From the NCBI GenBank assembly GCA_910574805.1, contig CAJTCV010000003.1, positions 186,001-250,000 of the forward strand: 64,000 bases of DNA, written 5' to 3'. This document shows, piece after piece, positions 25,650-34,216 of this stretch (position 1 is its first letter; each line of letters begins with the position of its first letter). Source of the stretch: Lachnospiraceae bacterium. Its GTDB lineage: Bacteria > Bacillota > Clostridia > Lachnospirales > Lachnospiraceae. The notes beneath the pieces were generated by a model, which saw only the letters and a program-made list of their open reading frames with translations, did no database searches and was not told the origin of the DNA. Both the position numbers and the translations under genes were made by a program.

Positions 25650-26608
25650 GAAAAGTGGCGTACAAAGTATTGATTCCGGAAGATATCACAGCTCCCGGAA
25701 AGGATTTTCTGAAGTCCAGAGGATATGAAGTGGTGGTGGTGGACGGTACTGCCTCGGAAGCATTTGAAAGAGAGGCCCGGGACACCGACGCGCTTCTGGC
25801 CAGGACTGCAAAATATCCGGCGGAGATCCTGAGAAAGATGCCGGAACTGAAGGTGATCGGAAGACACGGAGTCGGATATGACAATATCGATATGGACTAC
25901 TGCAATGAGAAAAAGATCCGGGTGACGATCACGCCCAATGCAAATTCCAATGCAGTGGCGGAGCATACAGTCATGATGCTTCTGGCATGCGCGAAAAATC
26001 TGATCTTTCAGAACCGTCAGGTAATGGCGGGCAACTGGAATTCCAGAAATCAGTGCAGAGGCGAGGAAGTGACCGGCAAGACCGTGGGTATCGTAGGCTG
26101 CGGGCGGATCGGAAAGCAGGTGGCCAGGAAAGCAGCTCTGGGTCTGGATATGAGAGTGATCGGCTATGACCCGGTCATTCCCATGGATGTGAAGCTGGAC
26201 CATATGGAGAGAGTCCCAACGATTGAAGAACTGTTCCGGGAGGCGGATTTTGTATCCCTGCACCTGCCGGAGACAGCAGAGACGAGAGGCATGATCAATA
26301 AGGATCTGCTTTCACTTATGAAGCCTACAGCTTCTTTGATCAACTGTGCAAGGGGCGGGATCGTGAATGAGGACGATCTGTATGAAGCGCTTTCGACACA
26401 CAGGATCCATGGAGCCGGCGTGGACGTGCTGACCCGGGAGCCGTACTGTCCCGATGACCGTCTTCTGAAACTGGACAATCTGATCGTGACACCGCACAAT
26501 GCGGCATTGAACACGGAGACCATGAACAAAATGGGGCTGGACGCGGCACGGGGGATTGATGAAGTGCTCAGCGGACAGAGTCCGTCATGGCCGGTAAATA
26601 AATTTTGA
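25646..26608 (+). CDS. D-2-hydroxyacid dehydrogenase (phosphoglycerate dehydrogenase-like)
   Basis: 320 residues, GTG start overlapping the aldolase stop (a GTG three codons later is also possible). The NAD-binding motif VGIVGCGRIGKQVA (about 148-161) and catalytic arginine (NCARGGIVNE), glutamate (about residue 265) and histidine (TPHNAALNTET) are in place. It lacks the C-terminal ACT domain of biosynthetic SerA, so it is probably catabolic, interconverting a 2-oxo acid and a D-2-hydroxy acid such as hydroxypyruvate or glycerate. Confidence 0.88.
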   Translation: MRKVAYKVLIPEDITAPGKDFLKSRGYEVVVVDGTASEAFEREARDTDALLARTAKYPAEILRKMPELKVIGRHGVGYDNIDMDYCNEKKIRVTITPNANSNAVAEHTVMMLLACAKNLIFQNRQVMAGNWNSRNQCRGEEVTGKTVGIVGCGRIGKQVARKAALGLDMRVIGYDPVIPMDVKLDHMERVPTIEELFREADFVSLHLPETAETRGMINKDLLSLMKPTASLINCARGGIVNEDDLYEALSTHRIHGAGVDVLTREPYCPDDRLLKLDNLIVTPHNAALNTETMNKMGLDAARGIDEVLSGQSPSWPVNKF

Positions 26609-26627
26609 CTGATAAGGGGGAAAAAGT

Positions 26628-27941
26628 ATGTTAGGCGTAATTGGAATTATTCTGGCACTTGTTGTACTGGTGTACCTGACGTTCAAGGGCTGGCACATGG
26701 GTGTTGTGGCGATCGCTTCATCACTCATCATTATTGTTACCAGCGGTATGGACATCTGGCCTGCGATCTCTGAATCCTTTGCAGGAAGCTTCACCTCCTT
26801 TGCGGGAAGCTGGTTTCTGATCTTTTCCCTGGGGGCAGTTTTTGGAAAGGTCATGGATCAGGGAGGCGCTTCTCTTTCCATCGCAAACTGGATGGTCAAG
26901 GTGCTGGGCAAGAAACATATCGTTCTGATCGTGCTCCTTACGACTCTGGTGCTTTCTTACGGCGGAATCGGCGTATTCGTGATCGCTTTTACCATGTATC
27001 CCATCTGTATGGCGCTGTTCCGGGAAGCGGACATTCCGAAAAAGATCTTCCCCGGGCTCCTGCTGGCCATACCGGCAACGGTGACGATGGTATTTCTTCC
27101 GGGTACTCCGTCCACGCAGAACCTGATCCCGACCAGTTTCTTCGGGACAACCATCTATGCGGCTCCGGTGATCGGCGTCATCACATCGGTCTTCGTATTT
27201 GCACTGGACTATCTGTTCTATAATTGGGTGGTAAAAAGATGTGCGGCAAGAGGCGAGCATTTTGTTCCGTCTCCGGGAGACGATGCGACGGATGCCAGTG
27301 ATCCGGAGATTCTGGCAGGCCTTCCGTCTCCGCTGCTGGCATTCACCCCGCTGATCGTTCTGATCGTATCCATCTTCGTCTTCCAGAAGCTGGTATCTGT
27401 GGCGAACTTTGCCGTATGCCTCGGCATGGCCCTGGCGATTCTCGTGGCGCTGATCCTCTACCGGGGCAAGATGAACGTACAGGAGACGCTGGCAGGCGGC
27501 ACGACCAACGGTCTGAATACGCTGATGGTGACCTCCTGTATCATGGGTTTTGGCGGTGTCGTAACGGCATCTCCCACCTACACGGCATGTACAGAATGGC
27601 TGCTGGGACTGGATATGAGCCCGCTCCTTCTGATGTTCTTCTCCATCAACGTGATCTGCATGATCACAGGCTCCTCTACCGGCGGACTGAATATCTTCCT
27701 GAACTCCATGAGCGATTATCTGATCGGTACCGGTATGAATCTTGAGATCCTGCACCGTATGTCTGCCATTGCATCGGCGGGACTGGACGCGATGCCCCAC
27801 GCATCAGGCGTTGTTATCGCGAATTCCGTGGCCAGGACGGACATGGCGGATACTTATAAATACACCTTCATTTCTCAGTGTCTGATCCCGATCCTCGGCT
27901 TCGGCCTTGCGGCGATTCTCTATGCCATCGGTCTGTGCTGA
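26628..27941 (+). CDS. GntP-family sugar-acid permease
   Basis: 437 residues with about twelve membrane helices. The N-terminal GIILALVVLVYLTFKGWHM and the GSSTGGLNIFLNSM / DAMPHASGVVIAN segments are typical of the GntP/CitMHS-like gluconate permease group. It imports a sugar acid or hydroxy-acid with protons. It lies between a hydroxyacid dehydrogenase and an amidohydrolase, which is consistent with uptake of a hydroxylated carboxylate. It starts after AAGGGGGAAAAAGT. Confidence 0.9.
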   Translation: MLGVIGIILALVVLVYLTFKGWHMGVVAIASSLIIIVTSGMDIWPAISESFAGSFTSFAGSWFLIFSLGAVFGKVMDQGGASLSIANWMVKVLGKKHIVLIVLLTTLVLSYGGIGVFVIAFTMYPICMALFREADIPKKIFPGLLLAIPATVTMVFLPGTPSTQNLIPTSFFGTTIYAAPVIGVITSVFVFALDYLFYNWVVKRCAARGEHFVPSPGDDATDASDPEILAGLPSPLLAFTPLIVLIVSIFVFQKLVSVANFAVCLGMALAILVALILYRGKMNVQETLAGGTTNGLNTLMVTSCIMGFGGVVTASPTYTACTEWLLGLDMSPLLLMFFSINVICMITGSSTGGLNIFLNSMSDYLIGTGMNLEILHRMSAIASAGLDAMPHASGVVIANSVARTDMADTYKYTFISQCLIPILGFGLAAILYAIGLC

Positions 27942-27969
27942 GAAAAGAACAGAAACGGAGGACTGTATT

Positions 27970-29112
27970 ATGAAGCTTGATTTTGTCATTAAAAACGGAC
28001 ATGTGGTCGATCCTGCACAGGGGATCGACCAGAAGATGGACATTGCCGTCAAGGATAACCGCATCGTGTCCCTCCCGGCAGAATACGAATGCGTCCGTGA
28101 GGTGGATGCATCCGGGTGTTATGTATTTCCCGGGCTTATCGACTATCACGCCCATGTCTACGGAAACGGAAGCAACTGCGGAGTTCATGCGGACTATCTT
28201 CTGGCTACCGGCGTCACGGCGGCTGTGGATCCGGGTACGGCGGGCAGCAGCAACTTTGATTCCTTTTACGGCGGCACGGTAGTCCCCAGCAAGGTCCGTA
28301 TCAAAAGTTATATCTGTATGTATGGAAGCGGACAGATTGATTACAATATTATCGAGAAATTCGACCGCTCCGAGTACCGCATACAGGACATCCGGAAGAT
28401 GGTCGACCGGTACAGGGACAATGTGCTGGGGCTGAAGATCCGCATGAGCCGGGGCGTGGCGACGGGTATCGATGCTCTGGATGCCGCGAGAGAGCTGGCC
28501 GACGAGCTGGGCATCGGCATCTGCGTGCACACCAGCAATCCGGTGACACCCCTCCGGGAGGTGGCTGACCGGCTGAAGGCCGGGGACATCTACTGCCACT
28601 GTTTTCACGACTGGGGAGACGAGAACATCCTGGATGAGAACGGCAGGGTAAAGGATTTTATTCTGGAGGCAAGAAAACGCGGCGTTCTCATGGACGCTGC
28701 CAACGGACGGATGAATTTCAGCATCGACGTATGTAAAAAAGCGCTGGAGCAGGGCTTCTATCCGGACCTTATTGCTTCTGACTGGACGGATGACAAATAC
28801 AATCTGTCCGATACAGGCAAGAGCCTGACCTTTGTGCTGGCAAAATATCTGGAGCTTGGCATGCCTCTTATGGAAGTCATACGATGCGTGACAGAGACCC
28901 CGGCAAAATGTATGGGAATGGAAGGACAGATTGGCACTTTGCGGCCCGGCGCCTACGCGGACGTGGCAGTGTTCCGGATGGCCGACAAAAAGGCGGTTCA
29001 CAGAGACTGCAACGGCGTGGCCTTTGAGACCGACAGACTGCTGATTCCGCAGCTGGTGTTTGTGGACGGAGAACCGGCGTTCTGCCAGGCGGATTTCGGA
29101 CTGTTCAGCTGA
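27970..29112 (+). CDS. Amidohydrolase/deacetylase-family metallohydrolase (EF_0837-like)
   Basis: 380 residues from ATG 27970 (GGAGGACTGTATT upstream); a frame extension into gntP is not used. Metal ligands: HxH in LIDYHAHVYGNG (about 60-71), lysine in VLGLKIRMSRG, histidines in ICVHTSNP and YCHCFHDWG, aspartate in IASDWTDD. This matches the dihydroorotase-like group that includes EF_0837, whose members have been linked to N-acetylated hydroxy acids and to D-amino-acid-type compounds. It probably removes an acyl or carbamoyl group from the imported substrate. Confidence 0.78.
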   Translation: MKLDFVIKNGHVVDPAQGIDQKMDIAVKDNRIVSLPAEYECVREVDASGCYVFPGLIDYHAHVYGNGSNCGVHADYLLATGVTAAVDPGTAGSSNFDSFYGGTVVPSKVRIKSYICMYGSGQIDYNIIEKFDRSEYRIQDIRKMVDRYRDNVLGLKIRMSRGVATGIDALDAARELADELGIGICVHTSNPVTPLREVADRLKAGDIYCHCFHDWGDENILDENGRVKDFILEARKRGVLMDAANGRMNFSIDVCKKALEQGFYPDLIASDWTDDKYNLSDTGKSLTFVLAKYLELGMPLMEVIRCVTETPAKCMGMEGQIGTLRPGAYADVAVFRMADKKAVHRDCNGVAFETDRLLIPQLVFVDGEPAFCQADFGLFS

Positions 29113-29145
29113 CGGCGGCTTTGCAGATGGAAAAGAGGAACAGGC

Positions 29146-30009
29146 ATGGTGGGAAAAGCGTACCCGAGGACACACTATGAAGAACTGAAGAATGAAGGCT
29201 ATCGGCTCATATATTTTGAAGAGATCATTACGCATCTGACAGAGTATCATTATCATGATTACTATGAGCTGTCCATCATTCTGAGCTGTAAAAATGTAGT
29301 GTATTTTTGCGAGCAGACGGAGTACCGGATCACGGAGGGCGACATTGTCCTGTGCAATGTGTTTGAGCCCCATTATTACAAGGAGGTGGGGCCCGATGCC
29401 CATTGTGAGCGTTTTAATCTGGGAATCGAGTTCACAAAGCTTCTGCAGTTTTCCGGGAAGGAAGCAAATCTTCCAGTCATATTTCAAAAATATAACGACA
29501 ACTATCCCATCATGCACCTGGGCTTTCACGAGCTGCTGAAATATTACGAATTGATCGCACTGTACAAGAAGCACAGGCTGAAATACGGCAATGAGATCCT
29601 GAAGAGCGGCATAGTCCAGCTTCTGCTGGCGTACGCTTACGAGGACTCCTATCCGTATCTGAAAAAGGACAACGGCAGTTCGGAAAATATTCATGTGGTA
29701 ACCGTGGTGGTGGAATATATCCACAGCCATCTCAGTGAAAGCATCACACTGTCCCAGCTGGCGAAAAAGGCGAACTACAGTGTCTCCTACATCTGCGCGG
29801 CATTCAAAGGTGTCATGAACAAGACAATCAATAATTACATCAAGGAAAAACGGCTGGATCTGGCCGTCCAGTATCTGAAGACGGATCTGCCCATCTCTGA
29901 GGCGGCGGAGAAAGCCGGATTCAATAATTACAGTTATTTTTACAAGGCATTTAAAAGCGTCTACGGTATCAGTCCCGCAGAGTATAAGAGCAAGAAGCCT
30001 TTTAAATGA
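29146..30009 (+). CDS. AraC-family transcriptional regulator
   Basis: 287 residues: an N-terminal cupin-type sensor (about 25-110, with YHYHDYYELSIILS) and a C-terminal double HTH (about 185-285; LSQLAKKANYSVSYICAAFK and PISEAAEKAGFNNYSYFYKAFK ending GISPAEYKSK). It is encoded inside the GntP operon, between the amidohydrolase and the semialdehyde dehydrogenase, so it probably forms a feedback loop on that operon. The repeats at 24605-24736 are the best candidate binding sites. It does not have features of a sigma-54 activator. Confidence 0.9.
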   Translation: MVGKAYPRTHYEELKNEGYRLIYFEEIITHLTEYHYHDYYELSIILSCKNVVYFCEQTEYRITEGDIVLCNVFEPHYYKEVGPDAHCERFNLGIEFTKLLQFSGKEANLPVIFQKYNDNYPIMHLGFHELLKYYELIALYKKHRLKYGNEILKSGIVQLLLAYAYEDSYPYLKKDNGSSENIHVVTVVVEYIHSHLSESITLSQLAKKANYSVSYICAAFKGVMNKTINNYIKEKRLDLAVQYLKTDLPISEAAEKAGFNNYSYFYKAFKSVYGISPAEYKSKKPFK

Positions 30010-30038
30010 TCGGTCAGAAAGCAACAGAAGGAGGAAAC

Positions 30039-31562
30039 ATGATGAGCAAGATTGTGCGAAAAAAATATTGTGTAAACGGGGAATGGAAGGACTCCGGGAC
30101 TGACAGGTGGATGCCGGTGACGAATTCCAGCACAGGCGAGGTGCTGGCGGAGGTTCCCTGCTGTACCGCAGAGGAGGTGGAAGAAGCGATTGCTTCCGCG
30201 CAGGCGGCATTTCCGGAGTGGTCCCGGAAATCACTGAGCGCCCGTACCCAGATGATGTTCAAATGGAGAAATGTGTTGACGGAGCATCTGGACGAGCTGA
30301 CGCTTCTGTGTTCCAAAGAGCTTGGAAAGACCCTTTCGGAAGCGAGGGGAGACGTCCTGAAGGCAATCGAGCCTACAGAGCATGCCTGCGGGCTCCCAAC
30401 GCTTATGCAGGGGGATGCGTCCCTGCAGGTGACGACCGGATTCGACACGGCGACCTACCGGATGCCCCTTGGCGTTGTGGCAGGTATCGTACCCTTTAAT
30501 TTTCCGGCCATGATCCCCTGGGGCTGGATGGTGCCCCTGGCCATTGCCACCGGAAATACGGTCGTCCTGAAGGCGGCCAGCCAGACGCCTCTGACTTCCA
30601 TGCGGATCCTGGAGCTGTTCTATGAAGAGGCAGGCTTCCCGAAGGGCGTCGTCAATCTGGTCACCTGCAGCCGGCAGGAGGCCGAGATCTTCCTGACGGA
30701 TCCCCGCGTGAAGGCAGTGACCTTTGTGGGGACGACGGGAGTGGGAAAATATATCTATTCCAAAGCGGCGGCCAACGGAAAACGCGTCCAGGCGCAGTGC
30801 GAGGCCAAAAATCATGCGCTGGTCCTGGAGGATGCAGATCTGGAAAGCGCCACCAATGCCATTATCAATTCTACATATGGCTGTGCGGGCATGCGCTGTA
30901 TGGCGCTTCCGGTTGTGGTAGTACAGGAGAGCATCGCCGACCGGTTCACGGCACTTTTGAAGAAAAAAGCAGAGGCGCTCAAGGTCGGCTGTTCCTATGA
31001 TCCGGAGACAAAGCTGGGTCCGGTGGTATCAAAAGCCCATCAGCAGAGAGTCTGCGAATGGATCCAGAAGGGAATCGATGAGGGAGCCAGGCTGGTGCTG
31101 GACGGGCGCGATGTGAAGGTGGACGAGCCGTATCAGAACGGATTCTTCGTCGGTCCTACGATTCTTGACCATGTCAGACCGGGGATGACAGTGGGAGACC
31201 GGGAGATCTTCGGACCTGTGACGCTGATCAAACGGGTAAAGGATTTTGATGAGGGCCTTGCGGTGATGAACGCCAATCCCTTTGCAAACGGTTCCGTCAT
31301 CTTCACGCAGAGCGGATATTACGCCCGGAAGTTCGAGTTCCTGACGGACGGCGGCATGGTGGGTATTAACGTGGGTATTCCGGTCCCCACGGCATATTTC
31401 CCCTTCTCCGGCAACAAGGATTCCTTCTTCGGAGATCTGCATGTACTCGGCAAAGACGGCGTCCGGTTCTATACCCGTGCGAAAACCGTTACGAAGCACT
31501 GGTATGACGAGGCTTCCCGTGCGAAAACCGTAGATACCTGGGAAGGAACTGTGGAACGCTGA
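30039..31562 (+). CDS. mmsA: CoA-acylating methylmalonate/malonate-semialdehyde dehydrogenase
   Basis: 507 residues from ATG 30039 (AAGGAGGAAAC upstream). It has the ALDH fold with GIVPFNFPAMIPWGWMVPLA (about 154-173), the GTTGVGKYIY coenzyme loop and the catalytic cysteine in YGCAGMRCMALPVVV (about 290-304), the MmsA/IolA pattern. It converts malonic or methylmalonic semialdehyde, CoA and NAD to acetyl- or propionyl-CoA and CO2. Last gene of the GntP operon; it could process the aldehyde made by the HpcH-type aldolase. No other inositol genes are nearby, so IolA is not implied. Confidence 0.9.
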   Translation: MMSKIVRKKYCVNGEWKDSGTDRWMPVTNSSTGEVLAEVPCCTAEEVEEAIASAQAAFPEWSRKSLSARTQMMFKWRNVLTEHLDELTLLCSKELGKTLSEARGDVLKAIEPTEHACGLPTLMQGDASLQVTTGFDTATYRMPLGVVAGIVPFNFPAMIPWGWMVPLAIATGNTVVLKAASQTPLTSMRILELFYEEAGFPKGVVNLVTCSRQEAEIFLTDPRVKAVTFVGTTGVGKYIYSKAAANGKRVQAQCEAKNHALVLEDADLESATNAIINSTYGCAGMRCMALPVVVVQESIADRFTALLKKKAEALKVGCSYDPETKLGPVVSKAHQQRVCEWIQKGIDEGARLVLDGRDVKVDEPYQNGFFVGPTILDHVRPGMTVGDREIFGPVTLIKRVKDFDEGLAVMNANPFANGSVIFTQSGYYARKFEFLTDGGMVGINVGIPVPTAYFPFSGNKDSFFGDLHVLGKDGVRFYTRAKTVTKHWYDEASRAKTVDTWEGTVER

Positions 31563-31567
31563 GTAAG

Positions 31568-31598
31568 AACGGCATGGACCTGAGGCTCATGCCGTTTT
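31568..31598 (+). terminator. Terminator after the GntP operon
   Basis: A perfect 9-bp stem AACGGCATG (31568-31576) with CATGCCGTT (31588-31596) runs into TTTTAT. The T run is short. Confidence 0.65.
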
Positions 31599-31669
31599 AT
31601 GGTGGTCATTTTGGAAAAATTCAGGGACAGACATCCTTTCAGCGGGAAAACAGGAGTGTTCAGATGTGG

Positions 31670-31739
31670 TGAAACAAAATGAAACAGAAAGAAGTATGTT
31701 TCAGGAAACAAAAATGAAACACTGTTGAAATATGTTTCA
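31670..31739. promoter_or_regulatory. Candidate enhancer UAS2b upstream of the split-transketolase operon
   Basis: GAAACAAAATGAAACA (31671-31686) is identical to the repeat at 18676-18691. It is followed by the palindrome TGTTTC-AG-GAAACA (31697-31710), another GAAAC, and TGAAA-TATG-TTTCA (31726-31739), which ends 74 bp before the sigma-54 promoter, one helical turn less than in the TRAP case. The two operons therefore probably answer to the same activator. Confidence 0.8.
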
Positions 31740-31812
31740 CCAGAACTTTCCGGCTGCCAGGAAAATGAAAGTAAAAAACAAAAAAATAATTTATTCAGGG
31801 TCCGTCAGTGAC

Positions 31813-31829
31813 CTGGCACAGAATTTGCT
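31813..31829 (+). promoter_or_regulatory. Sigma-54 promoter of the split-transketolase operon
   Basis: CTGGCACAGAATTTGCT: -24 GG at 31815-31816, -12 GC at 31827-31828. It differs from the TRAP promoter core by one base and lies 38 bases before the first start codon. Confidence 0.92.
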
Positions 31830-31866
31830 CCTTATAAAAGTAAAATAAAGAAAAGGGAGTGATGCT

Positions 31867-32709
31867 ATGAGATTGTGCTATCAGGTCGCGACGCCGGATG
31901 TGGCGATTGCGGATTCCGTCACGGCCTACCAGGGCCCGCTGGAGAAAAGCTTCGCAGATCTTGCCTCCTTCGGTTACCGGGGAGTGGAGCTGATGACACT
32001 GAATCCGTCAGAGCTTGACTGGGATTTCGTGAAGAACGAGGCTGAGAAAAACGGTCTGAAGGTGGTCCTTGTATGTACCGGTGAGATCTGGGGACAGCTG
32101 GGCTTAAGCTATACGAGTCCTGGAAAAGAGGTGCGGGAGGAAGCGCTCAGAAGAAGCAGGGAGATCATCGACTTTGCGGCGCATCTGGGTGCGAACATCA
32201 ATATCGGGCGCGTCCGGGGACAATACTGTGCAGAGCTGACCAGAGAGCAGACGGAAGACTATGCGGCCGCGGCATTTCAGGAGCTGGCAGACTATGCGGC
32301 GCCGAAGAATGTGAAGATCGCACTGGAGACAGTCACGATCATGCAGACAAATTTCATCAATACACTGGCCGAAGGCGCAGCCATGGTGGACCGGGTGGAC
32401 CGTCCGAATTTCAGACTGATGATGGATGTATTTCATCTGAATCTGGAGGAGAAGGATGTACTCGAAGCGATCCGGAAATATAGTCCTTATAATATTCACG
32501 TGCACCTTGCAGATAATAACAGGCGTTATCCGGGACACTGCGGGCTTGATTTTGAGAAGATCATAGGCACCTTCAGAGAATGCGGATATGACGGGGCATT
32601 CTGTACGGAGATCTTCCAGATCCCCGATATGGAACAGGCGGCAAAGGGAGCCATCGCACATCTGCAGCCGATCCTGGACCGGGTATACGGCCCCCGGCGG
32701 GAGGGATGA
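31867..32709 (+). CDS. Xylose-isomerase-like TIM-barrel sugar isomerase/epimerase, copy 1
   Basis: 280 residues. The metal-site pattern of this superfamily is visible: glutamate in IALETVTI, aspartate in RLMMDVFHLN, histidine in HVHLADNNRRYPGHCGLDF and glutamate in FCTEIFQIPD. The group includes hydroxypyruvate isomerase, 3-ketose epimerases and IolE. First gene of the operon, just after the sigma-54 promoter. Two further family members lie in the same operon but form a separate pair. The substrate is unknown. Confidence 0.82.
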   Translation: MRLCYQVATPDVAIADSVTAYQGPLEKSFADLASFGYRGVELMTLNPSELDWDFVKNEAEKNGLKVVLVCTGEIWGQLGLSYTSPGKEVREEALRRSREIIDFAAHLGANINIGRVRGQYCAELTREQTEDYAAAAFQELADYAAPKNVKIALETVTIMQTNFINTLAEGAAMVDRVDRPNFRLMMDVFHLNLEEKDVLEAIRKYSPYNIHVHLADNNRRYPGHCGLDFEKIIGTFRECGYDGAFCTEIFQIPDMEQAAKGAIAHLQPILDRVYGPRREG

Positions 32710-32710
32710 C

Positions 32711-33370
32711 ATGAAAAGCATCGCACTGATCCACACAGTCAGAACCGTGGCGGTTTCCTTTGACGAGCAGCTGAAGGCTTATGTGGGAGAGGAAGTGAAG
32801 GTACATAATCTCTGGGACGATTTTCTGGCCAATCACCCCAATGAAGTGGGGGAATTTACCATCGAGAACCGCAACCGCCTCTTCCTGGATATCAAGGCGG
32901 CGGAGATGACCGGCGCGGACATGATCGTCGTCACCTGCTCCACGCTGACGCCGGTGGTTGGCATGATCCGGCCCTTTGTGAAGGTTCCCCTGATCGCCAT
33001 CGACGACGCCATGGGAAGAGAGGCCGTTGCCTGTGGGGAGCGGATCCTGATCCTGGCAACGGCAGGAAGCACCAGAGAGCCACTGACGGAGAAGCTTCTG
33101 GCCGAAGCCGAAAAGCTCGGGAAAGAGGTCCAGATCGATTTCAGGGACAATCCAGAGGCCTTTAAAGCCCTGAAAGAAGTGCAGATGGACCGGCATGATG
33201 CCCTTCTCCTTCAGATGGCGGAAGAGATCAGCGGCTATGACTGCGTGGTGCTTGCCCAGGCGTCCATGGCGCATCTGGATAAAAAAATCGAAGAAATCTG
33301 TAAGATCCCTGTTCTTTCCAGTCCAACACTCTGCCTGGAACAGGTGAAAGAAACATTAAAATCTATTTAG
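32711..33370 (+). CDS. Aspartate/glutamate/hydantoin racemase-superfamily protein
   Basis: 219 residues from ATG 32711, immediately after the previous stop. The two-cysteine racemase fold is only partly matched: VTCSTLTPVV (about 76-85) holds the first cysteine, but the second expected cysteine position reads VVLAQASMAHL, with alanine/serine instead. Loss of one cysteine is seen in arylmalonate decarboxylase and maleate isomerase-type relatives, so decarboxylation or isomerisation is as likely as racemisation. Its place between an isomerase and a transketolase suggests an unusual carboxylated sugar substrate. Confidence 0.7.
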   Translation: MKSIALIHTVRTVAVSFDEQLKAYVGEEVKVHNLWDDFLANHPNEVGEFTIENRNRLFLDIKAAEMTGADMIVVTCSTLTPVVGMIRPFVKVPLIAIDDAMGREAVACGERILILATAGSTREPLTEKLLAEAEKLGKEVQIDFRDNPEAFKALKEVQMDRHDALLLQMAEEISGYDCVVLAQASMAHLDKKIEEICKIPVLSSPTLCLEQVKETLKSI

Positions 33371-33388
33371 GAAAAGGAGATTTTCAAA

Positions 33389-34216
33389 ATGACCAACGAA
33401 AAGAAACAGGAGCTGGATGCGCTCTGTCTGAAATTCAGGCGCAATCTGATTGAAACACTGCACAGCATTCAGACCGGACATCCGGGCGGCTCCCTCTCCG
33501 TATGCGAGATCCTGACCACCCTCTATTTTAACGAGGCAAATGTGACGCCGGAGAATATCGGCGACAGAAGCCGCGACAAGATCATCCTCTGCAAGGGACA
33601 TGCGGCTCCCATGCTCTACATGGAGCTGGCACAGAAGGGCTTCTTCCCCATGGAAGAGATGAAGACGCTGCGCCAGATCGACAGCCGTCTGCAGGGACAT
33701 CCCTGTTCGAAGGAGACGCCGGGCGTGGAAGCCTCCACAGGGCCTCTGGGAGCCGGCTACCCGCTGGCGCTGGGGGTTGCCCTCGCCGACATGCACGACG
33801 GCATCGACGCGTGGACCTACGCCATCCTGGGCGACGGCGAGATCAATGAGGGCGTGGTGTGGGAGACCTGCATGAACGCGTCCAAATTCAGGGCGGACCG
33901 GCTGATCACGATTCTGGACTGGAACGGCGTGCAGCTGGACGGTACCACGGAAGAGATCATGCCCATGGGAGATGTGGAGCTGAAGTTCAAAGCCTTCGGC
34001 TACAACACCATCGTCTGCGACGGACATGACTGCGCAGCCATCAGCGCAGCCGTGGAAACTGCAAAATCGGTAAAGGGCGTTCCCAGTATCATCCTGGCGA
34101 AGACCGTAAAGGGCAAAGGCGTATCCTTCATGGAAGGCAAAAACACATGGCACGGTGCTCCTGTTAAGGATGAGCACTACGAAGCGGCGATGAAAGAATT
34201 AGGAGGTGCACAGTAA
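33389..34216 (+). CDS. Split transketolase, N-terminal (thiamine diphosphate-binding) subunit
   Basis: 275 residues. It carries the transketolase N-domain: FRRNLIETLHSIQTGHPGGSLS (about 10-31), CKGHAAPMLY, STGPLGAGYPLALGVALAD and the GDG-N thiamine diphosphate motif ILGDGEINEGVVWE. It works with the next gene product. Split transketolases in bacteria often act on non-standard ketoses, such as SqwGH (sulfofructose) and AptAB (apulose 4-phosphate). The stop codon overlaps the next start by one base. Confidence 0.92.
   Translation: MTNEKKQELDALCLKFRRNLIETLHSIQTGHPGGSLSVCEILTTLYFNEANVTPENIGDRSRDKIILCKGHAAPMLYMELAQKGFFPMEEMKTLRQIDSRLQGHPCSKETPGVEASTGPLGAGYPLALGVALADMHDGIDAWTYAILGDGEINEGVVWETCMNASKFRADRLITILDWNGVQLDGTTEEIMPMGDVELKFKAFGYNTIVCDGHDCAAISAAVETAKSVKGVPSIILAKTVKGKGVSFMEGKNTWHGAPVKDEHYEAAMKELGGAQ

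Noticed and set aside
27868-30234. A 788-codon open frame on the minus strand, and similar long antisense frames at 35084-36817 and 3259-4608
   Set aside because: They lie opposite well-supported genes, have no domain similarity, and use His/Gln/Arg-rich compositions typical of shadows in GC-rich wobble positions.
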